64,000 nt of DNA from Hymenolepis diminuta. Lineage: Eukaryota; Platyhelminthes; Cestoda; Cyclophyllidea; Hymenolepididae. The stretch is taken from contig CAADRB010000003.1 of assembly GCA_900708905.1 (NCBI GenBank), positions 2,657,433 to 2,721,432 of the forward strand, in the 5' to 3' direction. The translations under genes were made by a program, and so were the position numbers. Shown in pieces: positions 47,891-60,607 of the stretch (its first letter is position 1; the number at the start of each line of letters is the position of its first letter). The notes below the pieces were generated by a model. The model worked only from the letters and a program-made list of their open reading frames with translations, had not been told where the DNA came from and did no database searches.

Positions 47891-49850
47891 GCTTTTTGTC
47901 TTATAAGTAGAGAGAAAATGATTTGAAATTCTTTTCCAGCATGCATTACTTTTATGAGATTTAAAGTCTGGTTGTCTTCTGAGTAACCAGCGTTATATTA
48001 AGTATTAAACGAAACTTCGATAGATATTTTGCAATAATTTTACGAGTTAATTAGTTCCAACTTATATTTTGAGAATAATTTGTCAATACTATACTACTGA
48101 CTTTTCATTTTAGAATTATGAATATGTTTTATTCATTATCTTGCTGATAAGTTAGGCTTATAGACCTCCATATAAACTCTAAATCCAGGTAGCGCTAAGA
48201 GACGACGGAAATAATATTAGTTATGTCAATGATGATCAAACCGATGGGCAGAATTATTATTTTAGTCTGCCATTAAATGGTCTTTCATTTTGGTCGAAAA
48301 TTAGTATGTAAACAACGGCCTCTTCGACTTTTTGCCTATAACGATCACAAGAAAATTAAGATTTCCTCTATTCTACTCTTCTTATTCAGTCGGAATAAAC
48401 TAAAAAGCGCTATTTTAGCAGATTATATCAAAAGGAGAGGCTCATAAAGAGTGGGCAATGAGAAGTTAGACAATACCCTGTAATTCTGGGACTGTATCTG
48501 CTCATAAAAAATCTCCCAGCTACTACTACTGTACTTCATTAAAAATTTACATGTTGCATTAGTATACACTTGCGCTCAAGGTGTATCTTGCATATATTTG
48601 TTTATATATATAACTACCCTTTGTTTTAACGCATGCTCGCATATCTGCATGACCTTGGGGAGGAAATTCGAATTAGGGATGCCATTTGATTAGCAAAATA
48701 TATTGACGAGATCTAATGTAAAGTCTTGTTTATTTTGCTTTAAGACTGCAGTTTGTGATTAAAGTTCATGCCTTTATTGCGGGCTAGAAGAACTAAATTC
48801 AACCAGCTTGTCTGTTGTACTGTTCTCCTTTTCTACTGGAGAATAACGCTAGACTGCTCAATTCTCCGTCGGTTAGATTAAAGGAATACTTAATAGAGGG
48901 GAGAGATAATAATCTCCAAACCACATTGCCATGAGAGGCCACTCTAATTCTCAGAGCGTGGCTATTTAAGGCTACCGGACATGAGTATTTGAATTCATTC
49001 GTGACCATAACTTCCTTCTGTTAGTACAGCAGTAGTGGTACCTTTTAATGACACTAGAGGAACTTTATTGTAAAGGGAAGCGACTTGGTGCATGAATATG
49101 CTCCCTCCTCCACATGGTAGACTGAATGTAATGAAAGCCATTTAATAAACTAATGAAAGCGCCTTTCCACTTAATCCTAATGACTCATTAGAAGTCGCCA
49201 TTTAATTAAGGCAATGGTAGTCTTGAACAGCGAAATGTGTTTTTCATGTTCTCAAAAATGCTTAAATTCTAAAAATGGCCAAAATTCGACAGGGTGCTAC
49301 CGAATGAATATCAAGTAAGTTTACAAAACTATCTAATCTACCTACTAATTCCCTTCTAACTTCCTCATCGCATAGATTTGCTCAGCTTTAAGCATATAAC
49401 TGACTCGATTCGTCAAATTATAAAATCTCTTCATGATGGTCATTTGTATACCTTGTTGCATAAAATTGACGATCATTTAACTAGCTTGTCTCAATTACAT
49501 TTCACACTTATGGAATTTCGCATATAAAGTGGAATTAGAGGATTAGTGAAATTGCGTACCTATAAGCATGATAAGATTCTAATCGCCCAGGCTATTTGCA
49601 CCGCCAAAAGGCAAGACAAAAAAATATACGAAGATCATAATGTTATATATAATGAAAGACAGCTGCCTGGTAAAAAGCGGATTATTATTATTACTCACAA
49701 TAATGCAAAAAAATTTTACACCTTTACTTGTGAGAAGCAGCTGAAATTGATTATTGAAAAGTCAAGGGATCAAAAAGAAACTGAGAACAACGTCAAGGTT
49801 TCGAATAATCTTCACGTGACTTTTGGATTCGGCTTGTCCAATATTTACTA
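47891..49850. other. A+T-rich DNA with an unclassified richer patch
   Basis: The patch at about 48820-48990 contains CTCTAATTCTCAGAGCGTGG and is less A+T-rich than its surroundings; it may be another decayed repeat. The open frame at 49546-49851 begins at GTG, is Lys/Ile/Asn-rich and is not recognisable. Confidence 0.4.
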
Positions 49851-49854
49851 AATA

Positions 49855-49925
49855 AGCAGTTCACGTTCTGAAATTCAAATTTCACTATTTGTCCCTGGAT
49901 TGCACCAAATGTTTATCTACAATTT
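49855..49925 (-). repeat. Antisense fragment of the A+T-rich interspersed repeat
   Basis: Read on the minus strand, TTTGGTGCAATCCAGGGAC followed by TGAAATTTGAATTTCAGAACG and TGAACTGC matches the family core (GCTGCAATCTAGG..AATTTTGGAACGTGAACTGC). It is the only clearly antisense copy I found. Confidence 0.55.
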
Positions 49926-50041
49926 TCAGTGCTTATTGACCGATTTTTAATCCTGATGGTCGGTCTTGCCACTTCAGTTCATTTTTACCTCCAATTATCG
50001 AGGAGGCAAAACGATTTTGCGTGATACTCGGCAGCTTACAG

Positions 50042-50119
50042 TCATAATATTAAGACTGTATTCCTCTGAAACGGTCAAAAATTCTAAGTTAGCAGAGCAC
50101 CCAGGTTGTGTCTACTCAG
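50042..50119 (+). CDS. Possible isolated exon
   Basis: A 78-nt open segment lies between a good acceptor (CGGCAGCTTACAG) and a CAG|GTGAGA donor. It reads IILRLYSSETVKNSKLAEHP then GCVYS, entering with two bases and leaving with one. No partner exon was found, so this is only a candidate. Confidence 0.15.
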
Positions 50120-51129
50120 GTGAGAATAAAATTATTTGCTCAAATTTTTTCAGCATAGACACAGTGTTAATAAAAAACTTTACAATTAGCAGATTTCTTT
50201 ATACTCGCAGTATAAAATTAGATGGACTTTGGTCAAACTCTAGCCTTCCAATATATAAATGGTGGCTACTGTAAGAGCATGAGAATAGATCGCCGTTTAC
50301 CGAATTCTAATTTCGTAATAACACAAAACCTCTAATAAAGAGGGATTTTCAGCAGTCACTTACATGAGCTTTATCCACAATCACCATTCACCCTGATTCC
50401 GGAAAACATGATTAATATGAATCTGTTGATCTGAGACTTTGGAAAGTTCTGATGTTGAAATTTTGTCGGCCTTTCGAAAGATAAAATAGACATTTTATTG
50501 AAATAAACCATGAAAATGTTAAATGCCAAACCCCTACCCGAAATCGAGACAAATTATAAATCACTTTGATAAACCGATATTATTCGTAATGAACATGTGA
50601 ATAGGTCCATATTATTGTTAATAGTAATGCTATAATTAGAGTTTAAACAAAAAATTATGTAGCAAAACAGATCCACTTAAGTTTAATCTGATTCAGTTAT
50701 GTACTTTTAGAGAAAATCTAATTTAAAAAGGCAAGTCATATTAGATTAAAGAGAACGCAGAGAAATACCTCTCTCCTCCTCGGAATGGCGAAATCGTGTC
50801 TACAAGATGCACAACGTGGGACACATTAAGACAGGATCCCACATTAAGGTTTCTCTGCCTTCAAACTTGCTTAAATGGTTTGAAAAAATCATCCTATTTT
50901 CAGTTATCTGAAGAGCCGGGGTGACCAATCCAATTTCATGAATAGCCTCCCAAAGATCCTCAGAAATCACATTTAATTAACGTTATAATAAATTTCCTTT
51001 TGTAGGGGTAATTACTAAGGACCGGTGGCAAGCAACAACAAACAACAGTTCTAAAAGTTGACTGAACAAATCGAGAGAGTAAAAGGGAAATGAGGGACAG
51101 AGGAGATAAGAGGGATGCGTGTGGGTGCA

Positions 51130-51345
51130 TGTCTCATATAGGAGAACTAGTATAATGGTCTGGACGTCGCTGCGAGGATCTGAATCCTAGCAACGCTCAT
51201 CCAAGGACTACTTAACTATTTTATTTCGATAGTTAAATTGAACTTGAGGACACAAGATGGTTATTCACAGGACGCTTGTGATTACAGTAGGGTCCATCAC
51301 TTCAAGCGCCCTTGCGAGGTAGAGATAATTAGGTCTCAGAGATTA
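51130..51345 (+). repeat. tRNA-like SINE copy or tRNA pseudogene, plus strand
   Basis: ACTAGTATAATGGTCTGGAC fits the Pol III A box and D-arm pattern, and GGATCTGAATCC about 20 bases later fits a B box with one inserted base. The flanks do not pair as an acceptor stem, and the sequence continues into an unrelated tail, so a functional tRNA is unlikely. Confidence 0.5.
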
Positions 51346-51620
51346 TTGATGGCATTGAAAAAAATTTAGAAAATGCATGGAGATTTATTATTCATCCTAC
51401 TCTCAGCCTTGAGGTAAGAGCGGCACAAATTTTTTACTTTGAACCGGTCCGAGTGTAATTGTTCTGTTTAACCAGTAAGTATCACTCTTCGCGAGCTTGC
51501 AAAAATAAGATGAAGGAAATAAACGGTGGAATAAAATGTTAAAAGAATGATAAATACAATAATGAATTTAGTGGGTGAATGGATGACATTTAGTCAAAGT
51601 GTCATGAATAAGAGTAATCA

Positions 51621-52664
51621 ATGAAAAATGGGATATACGAGAATTAAAAAAACAGTTGTTTTAGTCATACGGGCTTGAGGGAAACTGAGTAAGAAATTAT
51701 TTGGTTGCTTTAACTCAGGACCAATAGTTGTATTTGTCCTGAGGCGGTTCTTCTTTTGTCTGATGCTTGCCGCAATTTTGGTGCAACGAAATGGAAGTAA
51801 TGTGGAGATGTTGGGGTGAGGAGGTTAAGGTAGTATTTCTGAAGACGGAGGTGAATGGGATAGTATCTGCTTAGTTGATAATTCCGTTTTCGCAGGCATT
51901 GACGCTTGAAGAACGTGACAAACTGTTTGAAGTATTGAAAATGTGGAATCGGTTAGACTAAGTATTCTAGCGTGATTAAGTGGTGCTGGAATTGCCTGGT
52001 AGATTTTATTTTGGGGCATTTTTGGAGGAATTGTCACTTCAGGTTTCTGAGTGTTCCCCTTTCGCCTTGCTCGTTTCTTTTGGATAACTGGTGCTTGCTC
52101 GAGCAGGCAGTGCTGCTCCTCTTCTCGTACAGAGGTGGAATCACCAGCAAGAGGGAAGTACTTTGGAGCGTTCTCGACTTTAAGTATGGGACTGCTACAT
52201 ATTAAATACCACCTCTGGGATGACGACGAATCACTACTGTCCGTTTGAATCCAGTTTGAATTATCTCTATTTTGTTATTGTGGTTCTTTGGCAACTCCAT
52301 CCAACCCCTTGTGAAGCCGTCGGCTAAATTCTAATTTTGGCTCTTCCATGCGCTCGAAGATAATTAAATTTAGATCATTGTAGGCGCCATGGATGGTTTT
52401 CCAAGAACGTCATATATGAGCTCAGATACTACTGGTTTTAGACCCTTGAGAAGGCAGGTTTATCACACTTGTTGGTTGGTTATTTTGTAAGCTGGAAACT
52501 GTGCCTAGAAGAATAAAAAATCCTCTGGCATAGCCTGTCTATTGAAGGTGAGAATATTGAAGTCTGCCATTGCTGGTCAGGTAATTACGAGTCCTTGCAG
52601 GTTTATCAATTTGTTACAGTAAAATAACACTTTCTTCAGGCTTCAAGGCATAATTCACATGAGA
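51621..52664 (-). pseudogene. Decayed coding sequence, probably a processed pseudogene of an unidentified protein
   Basis: One minus-strand frame stays protein-like for about 348 codons with only six internal stops (first bases at 52616, 52541, 52424, 52412, 52277 and 51827). An A+T-rich random frame should hit far more. The longest clean run, 52274-51828, is 149 codons. The region is richer in G+C than its surroundings. Recognisable pieces, in order: ALKPEESVILL, PARTRNYLTSNGRLQYSHLQ, GAYNDLNLIIFERMEEPKLE, DSSDSSSSQRWYLICSSPIL, a basic cluster KKRARRKGN that could be a nuclear localisation signal, VTIPPKMPQNKIYQAIPAP and, after the 51827 stop, TNTTIGPELKQP. No introns are evident, which favours a retrocopy, but I see no poly(A) tail. 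I do not recognise the parent gene. Confidence 0.5.
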
Positions 52665-52669
52665 TTATA

Positions 52670-53925
52670 TCTAAAATGACATTATTAGATGAACAATATT
52701 TTTGTGTACCTAATTTTAATGATCACATATTTCATCCTTAACCTTATATCAACCAGTAATAATATCAAAATGTTCAGTTTTCGTGATATAATATAATCAA
52801 GCTTCGGAATTACAGAAAGGAATTCAGGAACTAAATTTTGTGAAGGGGGATGGTGCAGTTCTATAGCTATTCCCAATACCTTTTGAAGCGAGGTATAAGT
52901 GATACCTAACTATTTCTTAGTTATTTTCGTTGATTTTCCGTGAATAATGAATACCTATTTAACACGATATTAAGAGGAGTAGATAAATGACAGCATCTAT
53001 TTTTTAGTCCTATTCATTAAAATAAACATTCCCAAATGAAATGTACAGTAATTTTAATCTAAAAGCCTACCGGTTAGTAAATTTCTCTCAGTTCGATAAT
53101 TAATTAGTTTTGGATGGAATGAAATGATCACGGGAGCTTATTTTAAGCATCGGTTCATTTCAACTATGGAAGCTCCTAATGCATCGTAACATTACTGACA
53201 GACACTAGATTATAGTAACGTAGCATTTAAGCCGAAGAATGTTGGTGGCGTTCCTAGAATGTAATTTTTAATTATTTCTGACAGGTGAGCTATAATTTTA
53301 GAAGAGTAATCTGTAAGATATTTGGCAATTAATATTGAAAACTTATTAAATATTTATAGGCGATTTTTATGGAACTTCTAAAAATAGAAGATGATTCCTC
53401 CCTTAAATTTGTAGAATGAACTATCGATTAAAATAACAAAATTAAGTGTTAATACCAGTGGCTTCCACATATTTTTGCATTTTTAGCCAAGATTTCATCC
53501 AGTTTAAGGGAAATAAAACTTATAAAAAACTAAACGCTTATTTAAATAATTAATTAATTAAAAATCAAAACAGTGTCACTCTTATGCAGTTGGAAGATAA
53601 TGTGGCCACTTCTTTCAAAACACGCTTAATCTGATCACTGAATGTAAGAGATTTTTATAACCTTTCAGCTCACTCTTAATCAATACGAAGCGCAATTTAA
53701 AATAGTTAGGTACTTATCCCTACAAAAGGATTTTAAGATACTGAGTCCCATGACTCGTTGCTAATTTAATTTCAGTCCAAATGCTCAAATACCACCCATT
53801 GACAATTGATAACGAGAGAGAAGCTTAGGTGTTCTTTTGTGAATGTAAAATATAATTTCTCCCATAAATTACACCTTATATCGATTTTCCGTTTATCAAA
53901 GTACTGGAAACTACAAGTTCGCCCA
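52670..53925. other. A+T-rich DNA, nothing identified
   Basis: Only short unrecognised open frames and an AATTAATTAATTAA run near 53.55 kb are present. Confidence 0.45.
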
Positions 53926-53929
53926 TGAC

Positions 53930-54285
53930 CAGTCTGCCCACCATCATCACCATCTGTTCCCATGCAATTTTATCGTACATCGATATTTCGATGGCATATG
54001 CATCGACCACCCGTTGTGTTGTCAGGACTAACACATGAATGTAGACACTCTTAGTCATGCTGTTCAACTCATATCGCTTTTGAAGGGATTAAAGAGAGGG
54101 TGGGCAGGACGGTACAGGGGAAGAAATATGAACAAAGAATTCGGTTTTTTTCCAAATTGGGAGGGGGAGCAATGGGAAGGGAACCTATGATGAATGACTT
54201 ATTCTAGACAGTGAAAATCACCTCCTTAAAGCGGGCCTCTTATACCATATGCATATTATTCAGCATTGTGCTGCGGGTCGAACAA
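53930..54285 (+). repeat. Second interspersed repeat, copy 1 of a direct pair
   Basis: GACCACCCGTTGT (54005), CTTAGTCATGCTGTTC, a purine-rich middle with GGGAAGGGAACC, and CATATTATTCAGCATTGTGC occur in the same order and at similar spacing as in the segment starting near 54.74 kb. Orientation is arbitrary. Confidence 0.6.
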
Positions 54286-54739
54286 ATTTTGAACAAGGTT
54301 TGAATAAGATTTTTGAGTATGTCAAAGAGTCTGGGGTTTGCATATCCATTCTATTTATTCCATCTGTCTACCGAAACTTATATTCAATGGGATTATTTAA
54401 AAGTTCTTTCGATTTATTGAAGACTTAATTTTGGCACTAACAGTTGTAGGTACTGGCATTAGTAATGTTACAGCGTAGTATATTAATCAGCTCAATTTTC
54501 TAACATTAGGACTTTCTAATTCGGACTGCTCTTTGCAAAATAACTGCTTAAATTTATCTAAATACCAAGTTTATTTCGATCATGAAACTTTCTAATGAGT
54601 CAGAGGTCAAGTTGTCCGTTTAGTTATGAAAATCTTCTTTAAAAATTTTCACGCCTCGATTAACTGAGTACATCTTTATCAATGTACGGTGCTGCTCTAT
54701 TACTTTAATAAGGGAAAATTTCTGTTTTTGTCGAGAACA

Positions 54740-55060
54740 ATGTGGCTACCGTCACCAACATCTACCATAGTGCGATTTTTAACGTTCATCGATATACCAG
54801 TGCTATGTGAGTGGACCACCCGTTGTCTCAAACAAAGAAAGAATGCAGATTCACTTAGTCATTCTGTTCTGCCTATTTTAATTTTAAGAAAGGGGAGAAA
54901 GGGAACTCTGAACAGATGATTTGCAATTTTTCAAGGGGTGGAAATGATGGAAAGGGAACGCATGATCAATTACTTAACTGGACAAAGAAAAATGCCTCTT
55001 GAAGGCTGGCTGCATATATCATAACGATATAATTCAGAATTATATTGCGTGCCAAAAAAT
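54740..55060 (+). repeat. Second interspersed repeat, copy 2 of a direct pair
   Basis: GACCACCCGTTGT (54814), CTTAGTCATTCTGTTC, GGAAAGGGAACGC and ATATAATTCAGAATTATATTG parallel copy 1, offset by about 809 bp. The copies differ at many positions, so the duplication is old or the two inserted independently. Confidence 0.6.
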
Positions 55061-58000
55061 TCAATAAGAAAAGTTTTAAAATTAAAATACGATGTGTTTA
55101 GTTTCTATTTATGAGCTATTTCCAAGCCAAGTTCGAAATGGTTATCAAGGGAGCAATCTTCTGTGAATATTAAGAGTTCAAAATTTTAACTATATGGGTT
55201 CTGATAATTTCGTCCTTTAGTTCATATATTGTATATGTAAATTTATTTAAATAGTACCGTCGATTTAGAAACTTGACGTTTTTAATTATAATTGCATTAA
55301 TTCTGTCAATATCGGTTCGATTTCTCAAATAATTTAAGTGAAAGAGATAGCTGATGGACTATTAAACAGTAGCGTTCCTTTTGCGCTCTGATTTCTAAAC
55401 CTTAATAAGTACACTATCTTCATTTCTAGAAAAGCACTTTTACGTTACTGCGAACTTTCGCGCAGCATTTGGAAACGCAGAAGCAAAAAGTGTTGACTAA
55501 GTAAGAATTTAATTTTTAGAACAACGTCGATCTCAAACTGAATTAAATGTCGCTTCACATATCTTGAAAATTATATTCGGACATCAAGCTTCTGCCATTA
55601 CGGCACTGAATTAATAAAAAGTTGCTTCAATCTTACATATATAACAAGTTAGCATTATTTTGTGTAAACCTCAGTAGAATTTAAAACTCCTACTTTGGAA
55701 AGCATTTATTGTTCTAGACTTTACCCAGAAAAGTGAATTTGCATTTAGCGCCACCAGTGCTAAGCACTGCCAATTAGACATGCTGTCTGAATTCAGTTGT
55801 AAGGTCAAAATACGCGATATTTGCTAATTTAAAAAGCAAATCACAGCTATTAAAAGTAACAGACTTCAAGAAGAGGCGACTTAAAAAAATGGCTTAGTCT
55901 TATAATCACTGATTGTTATGGAACAATAGTAAGTCCAGTCATCACTAGACTTCCTGGAAAGACAGATTCTTTGAATCTGGTATTTTCTGTCTCCTTTTTA
56001 CACGTTGTATGAGTCAAATTATGTTCTCATTCAAATATTGACCTAAGCTATCTAGAGTTTATACGCCTATCTTCAAAATTCGCTCTAGATTGAAACCCCT
56101 GGCCTTTTAAATGACTGACCTCATAGGAGATATGACTATCGGCCATGAGTAAACACCAAAGTACAATTATCCAGAAGATTGAGTCAGGAATAAAACAAGA
56201 TTTATTAACACAATAATTCAAAGTTGGGGCAGGTAAAATGTGTGCACAGAAGCACGGTAACAAGAACAAGACAAAGGAAATGCGGACAGATATAGTGAAA
56301 ACTTGAAAATTAAACGTCTGCACTGCAAGTTTTCGTAACCGACGTTTCAATAGGTTTAAAAGATGAAAACTGAGTTATTGAGAAAAGGGCGAGTACAAAT
56401 CGCAGATCAAGATTCTTCAACTGAAAGGCTTGAAAATAGTTCAAATAAACGTAAAAACCTAAACACGGTTTCTCATCAGAACGAATTAAGTTAATACTGA
56501 TCAAAAAGGGGAAATTTCTAAGTTTGGATAATCCTTCAGCCTGATTTTAAACAGTTTTTGGAGTGATCCTGTAGATTTACTCTTTGGTTATATTTTTCTG
56601 CAAATTCTATTGTTTTGTTGGATTTAATCGTATTTATTCAATGCGATACAGAGTCGGAGATTAATGTCGTGTCACTTCCATTTAGACAGGTGTTCAGTCC
56701 AACTGATTTCTCGGTTCTTGTATTATAGACATCCCTAATTAATAAATGAAGACGACTCAAGTTGTATATCCCTGTGGATAAAATGTACATTTGACTAATT
56801 TTTTCAGAGTTTATCTGTGTTAAACTTCTTGAACCTTCCGGAAAATAAATCGAAGACTTTTCTCATAAGGATGTAGGGGAACCCGATGGCCTGAGAAGTG
56901 TCTAAATACTTTTTTCCATTCATAAATGGTAGAAATGAACGTTTTAAATGCTGCAGAGCACGAATACAGTTTTAATGAAAGAACTTGAATTGATGATAGC
57001 GAAATTCAAATAAATATTCGTATATGAATGTTGCCTGCTAAGACATTTTGATTTGACAGAAGTTAACAGATTAGGATATGTCATTACTTACATTAATTTT
57101 ATATGTTATTAAAACCACTACCTGTGTTACCTTCATCTTATGTTTCTGGTACTGAGTTAAAGATGTTTGTTGATGTGCTGGATTTCCCATATTCAGCAAT
57201 GAGAGCCTAAAAATACATCTCCCTAAATTATAGGAACATGGATTTAAACTGAGTGATGCGTGATGGATAAATCGAGAATGTTTTTAGTAGTCGAAGATAT
57301 TCAGAATACATTATATTTTAAAAATGCAACCAACACGTATTTATGAAGACATCAATATTTAAAATCATTTTCTTTAAGCATAATCATTCCGATTTCTTAA
57401 AATAAATGTCAGAAATTGCATTTGTAGTTCGAAAGGCCGCTGATTTTGAATTTGAAGTGTTTATCGAAGCTATTCAACTCTATTAACATAAAAAACCAAA
57501 AGAAAATGTCTAAATGAGAGCCAACTAACGGCGAGGAATGATGGATAGTTAAATTTAGTGGTGATAGAGTACAGGTTTGAGTAGCTAAATGGCTTCATTT
57601 AATCTGAAGCCTGGAATCGTCAGGTAGTTCTTAACATTTTGAGGTTAAAACTTCTAGATCCTGCCGTTGGATTCCCGAATAATGAGTTCTTTCCACAGTA
57701 TTTGTAACTTATTTTATAAAAGATGGAGAATAAGACTTTGACCTTGACGTATGTGCCTATCGTACCCTACAAGTAAAAGAGCCTGAATTTACCAGTTAGG
57801 TATTTTTATCATGGCGAATCTCACAAAAATTCTCCAATAATAAAATTTAGCGGAAGTTTTATTGAGTACTAACTTCTCTAAATCAGATCCAAATGTACCT
57901 TTTAGCAGTTTTTTTCAAAAATAAAGAAGAAATAAAAAGTAAAATAAAACACCACTGGGTAAAAACTTTTATTCTTTAAGAATACTACTAAAATTGTTCC

Positions 58001-59555
58001 CTTAAACTCTAAATGCCATAATTACTAATAAGAATAACAAGTTTCTGTCAATTTGACTATTCCACTCTGAGACTTTGTGGTTATTTATTTAATAAAAGTG
58101 TTAAAGACAGTCTTCTTCTATTTTGAAAATAATCTTTCAACTAGAGTATTATTTTGAAAATGCACAAATAATGCAGACAATTTAATTGATCTACTTACAG
58201 ATCTAGGATAGAACTCATTGGTTAAAATGTATCATCGTAAATAAAGAAATGACCGATTTCCTACTTTTCTCCAGTATTACTCCGTAAAAGTGTCTGACCG
58301 TGTTATTTCCTACTACCTTCCAAGGTTTAAAGGAAAATCTATTTTTGATAGAATGCTGACAAAATAAGAGTACTTTCTTTTTGCCTCATAATAATCAAAT
58401 TCGCACAGTATGAAAACGATTTGTATTCATATATAAGGCTATTTTAATTAATAAAGCTTCTTAAGCAAATGCATCCAGTTTTATCTCTCAGGTCTTACCC
58501 AACTGTTGCCCTGGGTGGATAATCATAGCGGCCGCAACTGGACTTTGTAGCAATACCACAGTGTAGAAGAACTTTTACTACGCAATTGCACTCACGTTTT
58601 TATTTTGGAAAAGATAATACGAGTTTTGCGGGAACACGATGAACATGTCTATCACTTCAAAGGCTTATAAAGGCTTGATATCAGGAGATCGAAATTCATC
58701 AATATACAATCAGTTGTTAAGAGCGACCAAAGAGATGTATCGGAATTTGATTTCCTAAATTCTCAACTCAGTATTGATATCCCAGAACATAAACAATCAT
58801 CTGTTTGATACAGTTTGTGGAAAACGCTTTCCCTCATTATGTCTACGAATTCTTTTTTTATCTTCTTCGGAATGAATTTCATGGTTTAAAGGTGATAAAC
58901 TCACAAGACACTTTCAAATAATTATGCTACTCTTTTTGGTGAATCCCACTTAAACTGCAGGAAATATGTAACATGTGGGGATCACAAACTGAAAGTATCA
59001 ATTCAACAGACAGGGCATGAACAGCATGTTTTATCTAGGAAAAAAATTTAACAAAAGTACACATGATGGTCGAAATACCACATTTTCCCAGTATTCACTG
59101 TGAATTTTGTGTATTAAGGGTGTGGAGAAGATGAAGAGAATGCAGTCCTCATGTCACATTCTGAAGCAAACTCGCAATTGCAACTTGCTAATGGACCACC
59201 CACAATGAGCATTTCAACTGCATGGGATGTAGATGAGTTTAAATGGGATTCTATTCAAGGAGTTTGGATAAAGTATATAAGAGTCATTCAATACGAAACA
59301 TTGCAGCAGCCTTAATGGAATGGAGGCTAGAATTGGAACATTGAGAAAAAATGTTCCTGGTTAAATGACTCTCCGTCTGGGCCTTTTAAATGCTATCAGC
59401 CATTAAGGGATTAAGACATCAGAGAATCTCAACCATTGAAAATACTCTTTAACAGCAAATTTTTATATGGAGGTCGACGATTGAATATGAGCAATTGTGC
59501 TAGATAAATATGCACAGATTGATGCATCTGTCAACAAATTTGTTTGATTTCTCAG
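55061..59555. other. A+T-rich DNA, nothing identified
   Basis: Open frames at 56048-56350 and 56310-56504 are unrecognised. A richer patch near 58.5 kb (GGATAATCATAGCGGCCGCA) may be a decayed repeat. Confidence 0.45.
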
Positions 59556-59848
59556 TACTCTTACGTTTATGTTTATTATATTTGGGCAAATCTAACATTA
59601 CTCATTGAGTGTTCTAACGTGCCTTATATGGTCTTCGATGTAGTAACCTGGTTAAGAATGCCATTTTATCAGGATTATATACCTCCAATATTTATAAGCT
59701 GTTATTATTCACTAAAAGAATTTAAGTCCCTGCGTCTTTCATATGCCAATTCCCACATTTGTGCAACCCAAAATTTAAGAGTAAAACTAAATTTTATTTT
59801 GGCTTACTCTGAACAGTTCAATGCTAAAAGCAACTTAGTTAGTTTAAA
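59556..59848 (+). CDS. Candidate long exon of an unidentified protein
   Basis: A 293-nt open segment starts right after a strong acceptor (TTTGTTTGATTTCTCAG) and ends at a usable donor (TTTAAA|GTAAGA). Without splicing, the frame would stop at TAA 59850-59852. The product starts YSYVYVYYIWANLTLLIE and continues VPYMVFDVVTWLRMPF and SCYYSLKEFKSLRLSYANSH; it is aromatic and partly hydrophobic. No homology is recognised. Its exit phase (2) does not fit the next candidate exon at 61841. Confidence 0.22.
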
Positions 59849-60181
59849 GTAAGAGTTCTTCGACAATAGAAAGAGACATATATAGCAAAAGGGCAGTACA
59901 ATTCCTCATTTTCATCTATCTTTTATTCAGCACTGAACAATTTGCACTAGAAATATGATACAGGAACCAAGGGATCAGATTCAGTGATTTGAATTTCTAA
60001 ACTTTAGACTGTGATATAGAAAACATACTTATTTGGAAAATGTAAATAGGTTTAAAAATCTCGAATTCAGATGGAGTAACATTTTCGACTCCCACCCTGT
60101 ACTCCTTAACTCTCTCTTACTTAGATAGTTCCCACTTGATTAAAGTTTGAAAAATCTTTCGCTTTGTAATTGGTAATAATA

Positions 60182-60607
60182 TTAATAGCTACTCTGTTGA
60201 TTATCAAAGTACCAACTTTGAAATCGGATACCATCGAAATGAAAGTATTGGTAGTTTCTTGAAGAACATATGTAAGAACTATCTATCTGTAGTGCATATC
60301 TGAACTTAAATGGACAAAAAGATTGTTGCTTAGGAATAGAAAAGTGTGTAAATAAAGGTACAAAAGTAGTAAAAGGAAACTTGTACTCCTCCCCATTCTG
60401 ATTTTCAATCTTTTTAATTTCACTATTCTCAAATAAATCAATTTCTTGGCGTGACATCGAGACACAAGGTGGTCTGCGGTTGCTTAAAATAGAAATCTTA
60501 AGTCTTATCGCTCGAACAACGCTAGATAAGAAACTCTTTAATAATTTTAAAAGAACATCTAAATTTAACAGGGCTGTTAATTTGGAAAAAGGGCTGTGCC
60601 CTATCAT
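60182..60607 (-). CDS. Longest unexplained open frame, 141 residues, unrecognised
   Basis: This is the longest ATG-initiated frame outside the known genes. It begins MIGHSPFSKLTALLNLDVLL, with a basic middle (RRPPCVSMSRQEIDLFENSE) and an aromatic C-terminus. The opposite strand is also open here: a plus-strand frame ending at 60671 reads SISWRDIETQGGLRLLKIEI and then FRLFNAVVNP. At most one is likely real and possibly neither. No motif or splice context separates them. Confidence 0.18.
   Translation of the reverse strand: MIGHSPFSKLTALLNLDVLLKLLKSFLSSVVRAIRLKISILSNRRPPCVSMSRQEIDLFENSEIKKIENQNGEEYKFPFTTFVPLFTHFSIPKQQSFCPFKFRYALQIDSSYICSSRNYQYFHFDGIRFQSWYFDNQQSSY

Noticed and set aside
51140..51205. 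Functional tRNA gene at 51.15 kb
   Set aside because: The A box is good, but the B box has an insertion and the ends do not pair as an acceptor stem; it fits a SINE head or tRNA relic.
51825..52037. A 70-residue minus-strand protein starting at GTG 52037
   Set aside because: It is only the last part of a longer open run that extends upstream to 52274 without ATG. It is better described as part of the decayed coding sequence at 51621-52664.
52388..52570. Reading the pseudogene in another frame from ATG 52570 with a frameshift near 52.39 kb
   Set aside because: The same frame as the downstream part is already nearly open through this region, needing no frameshift and fewer assumptions.
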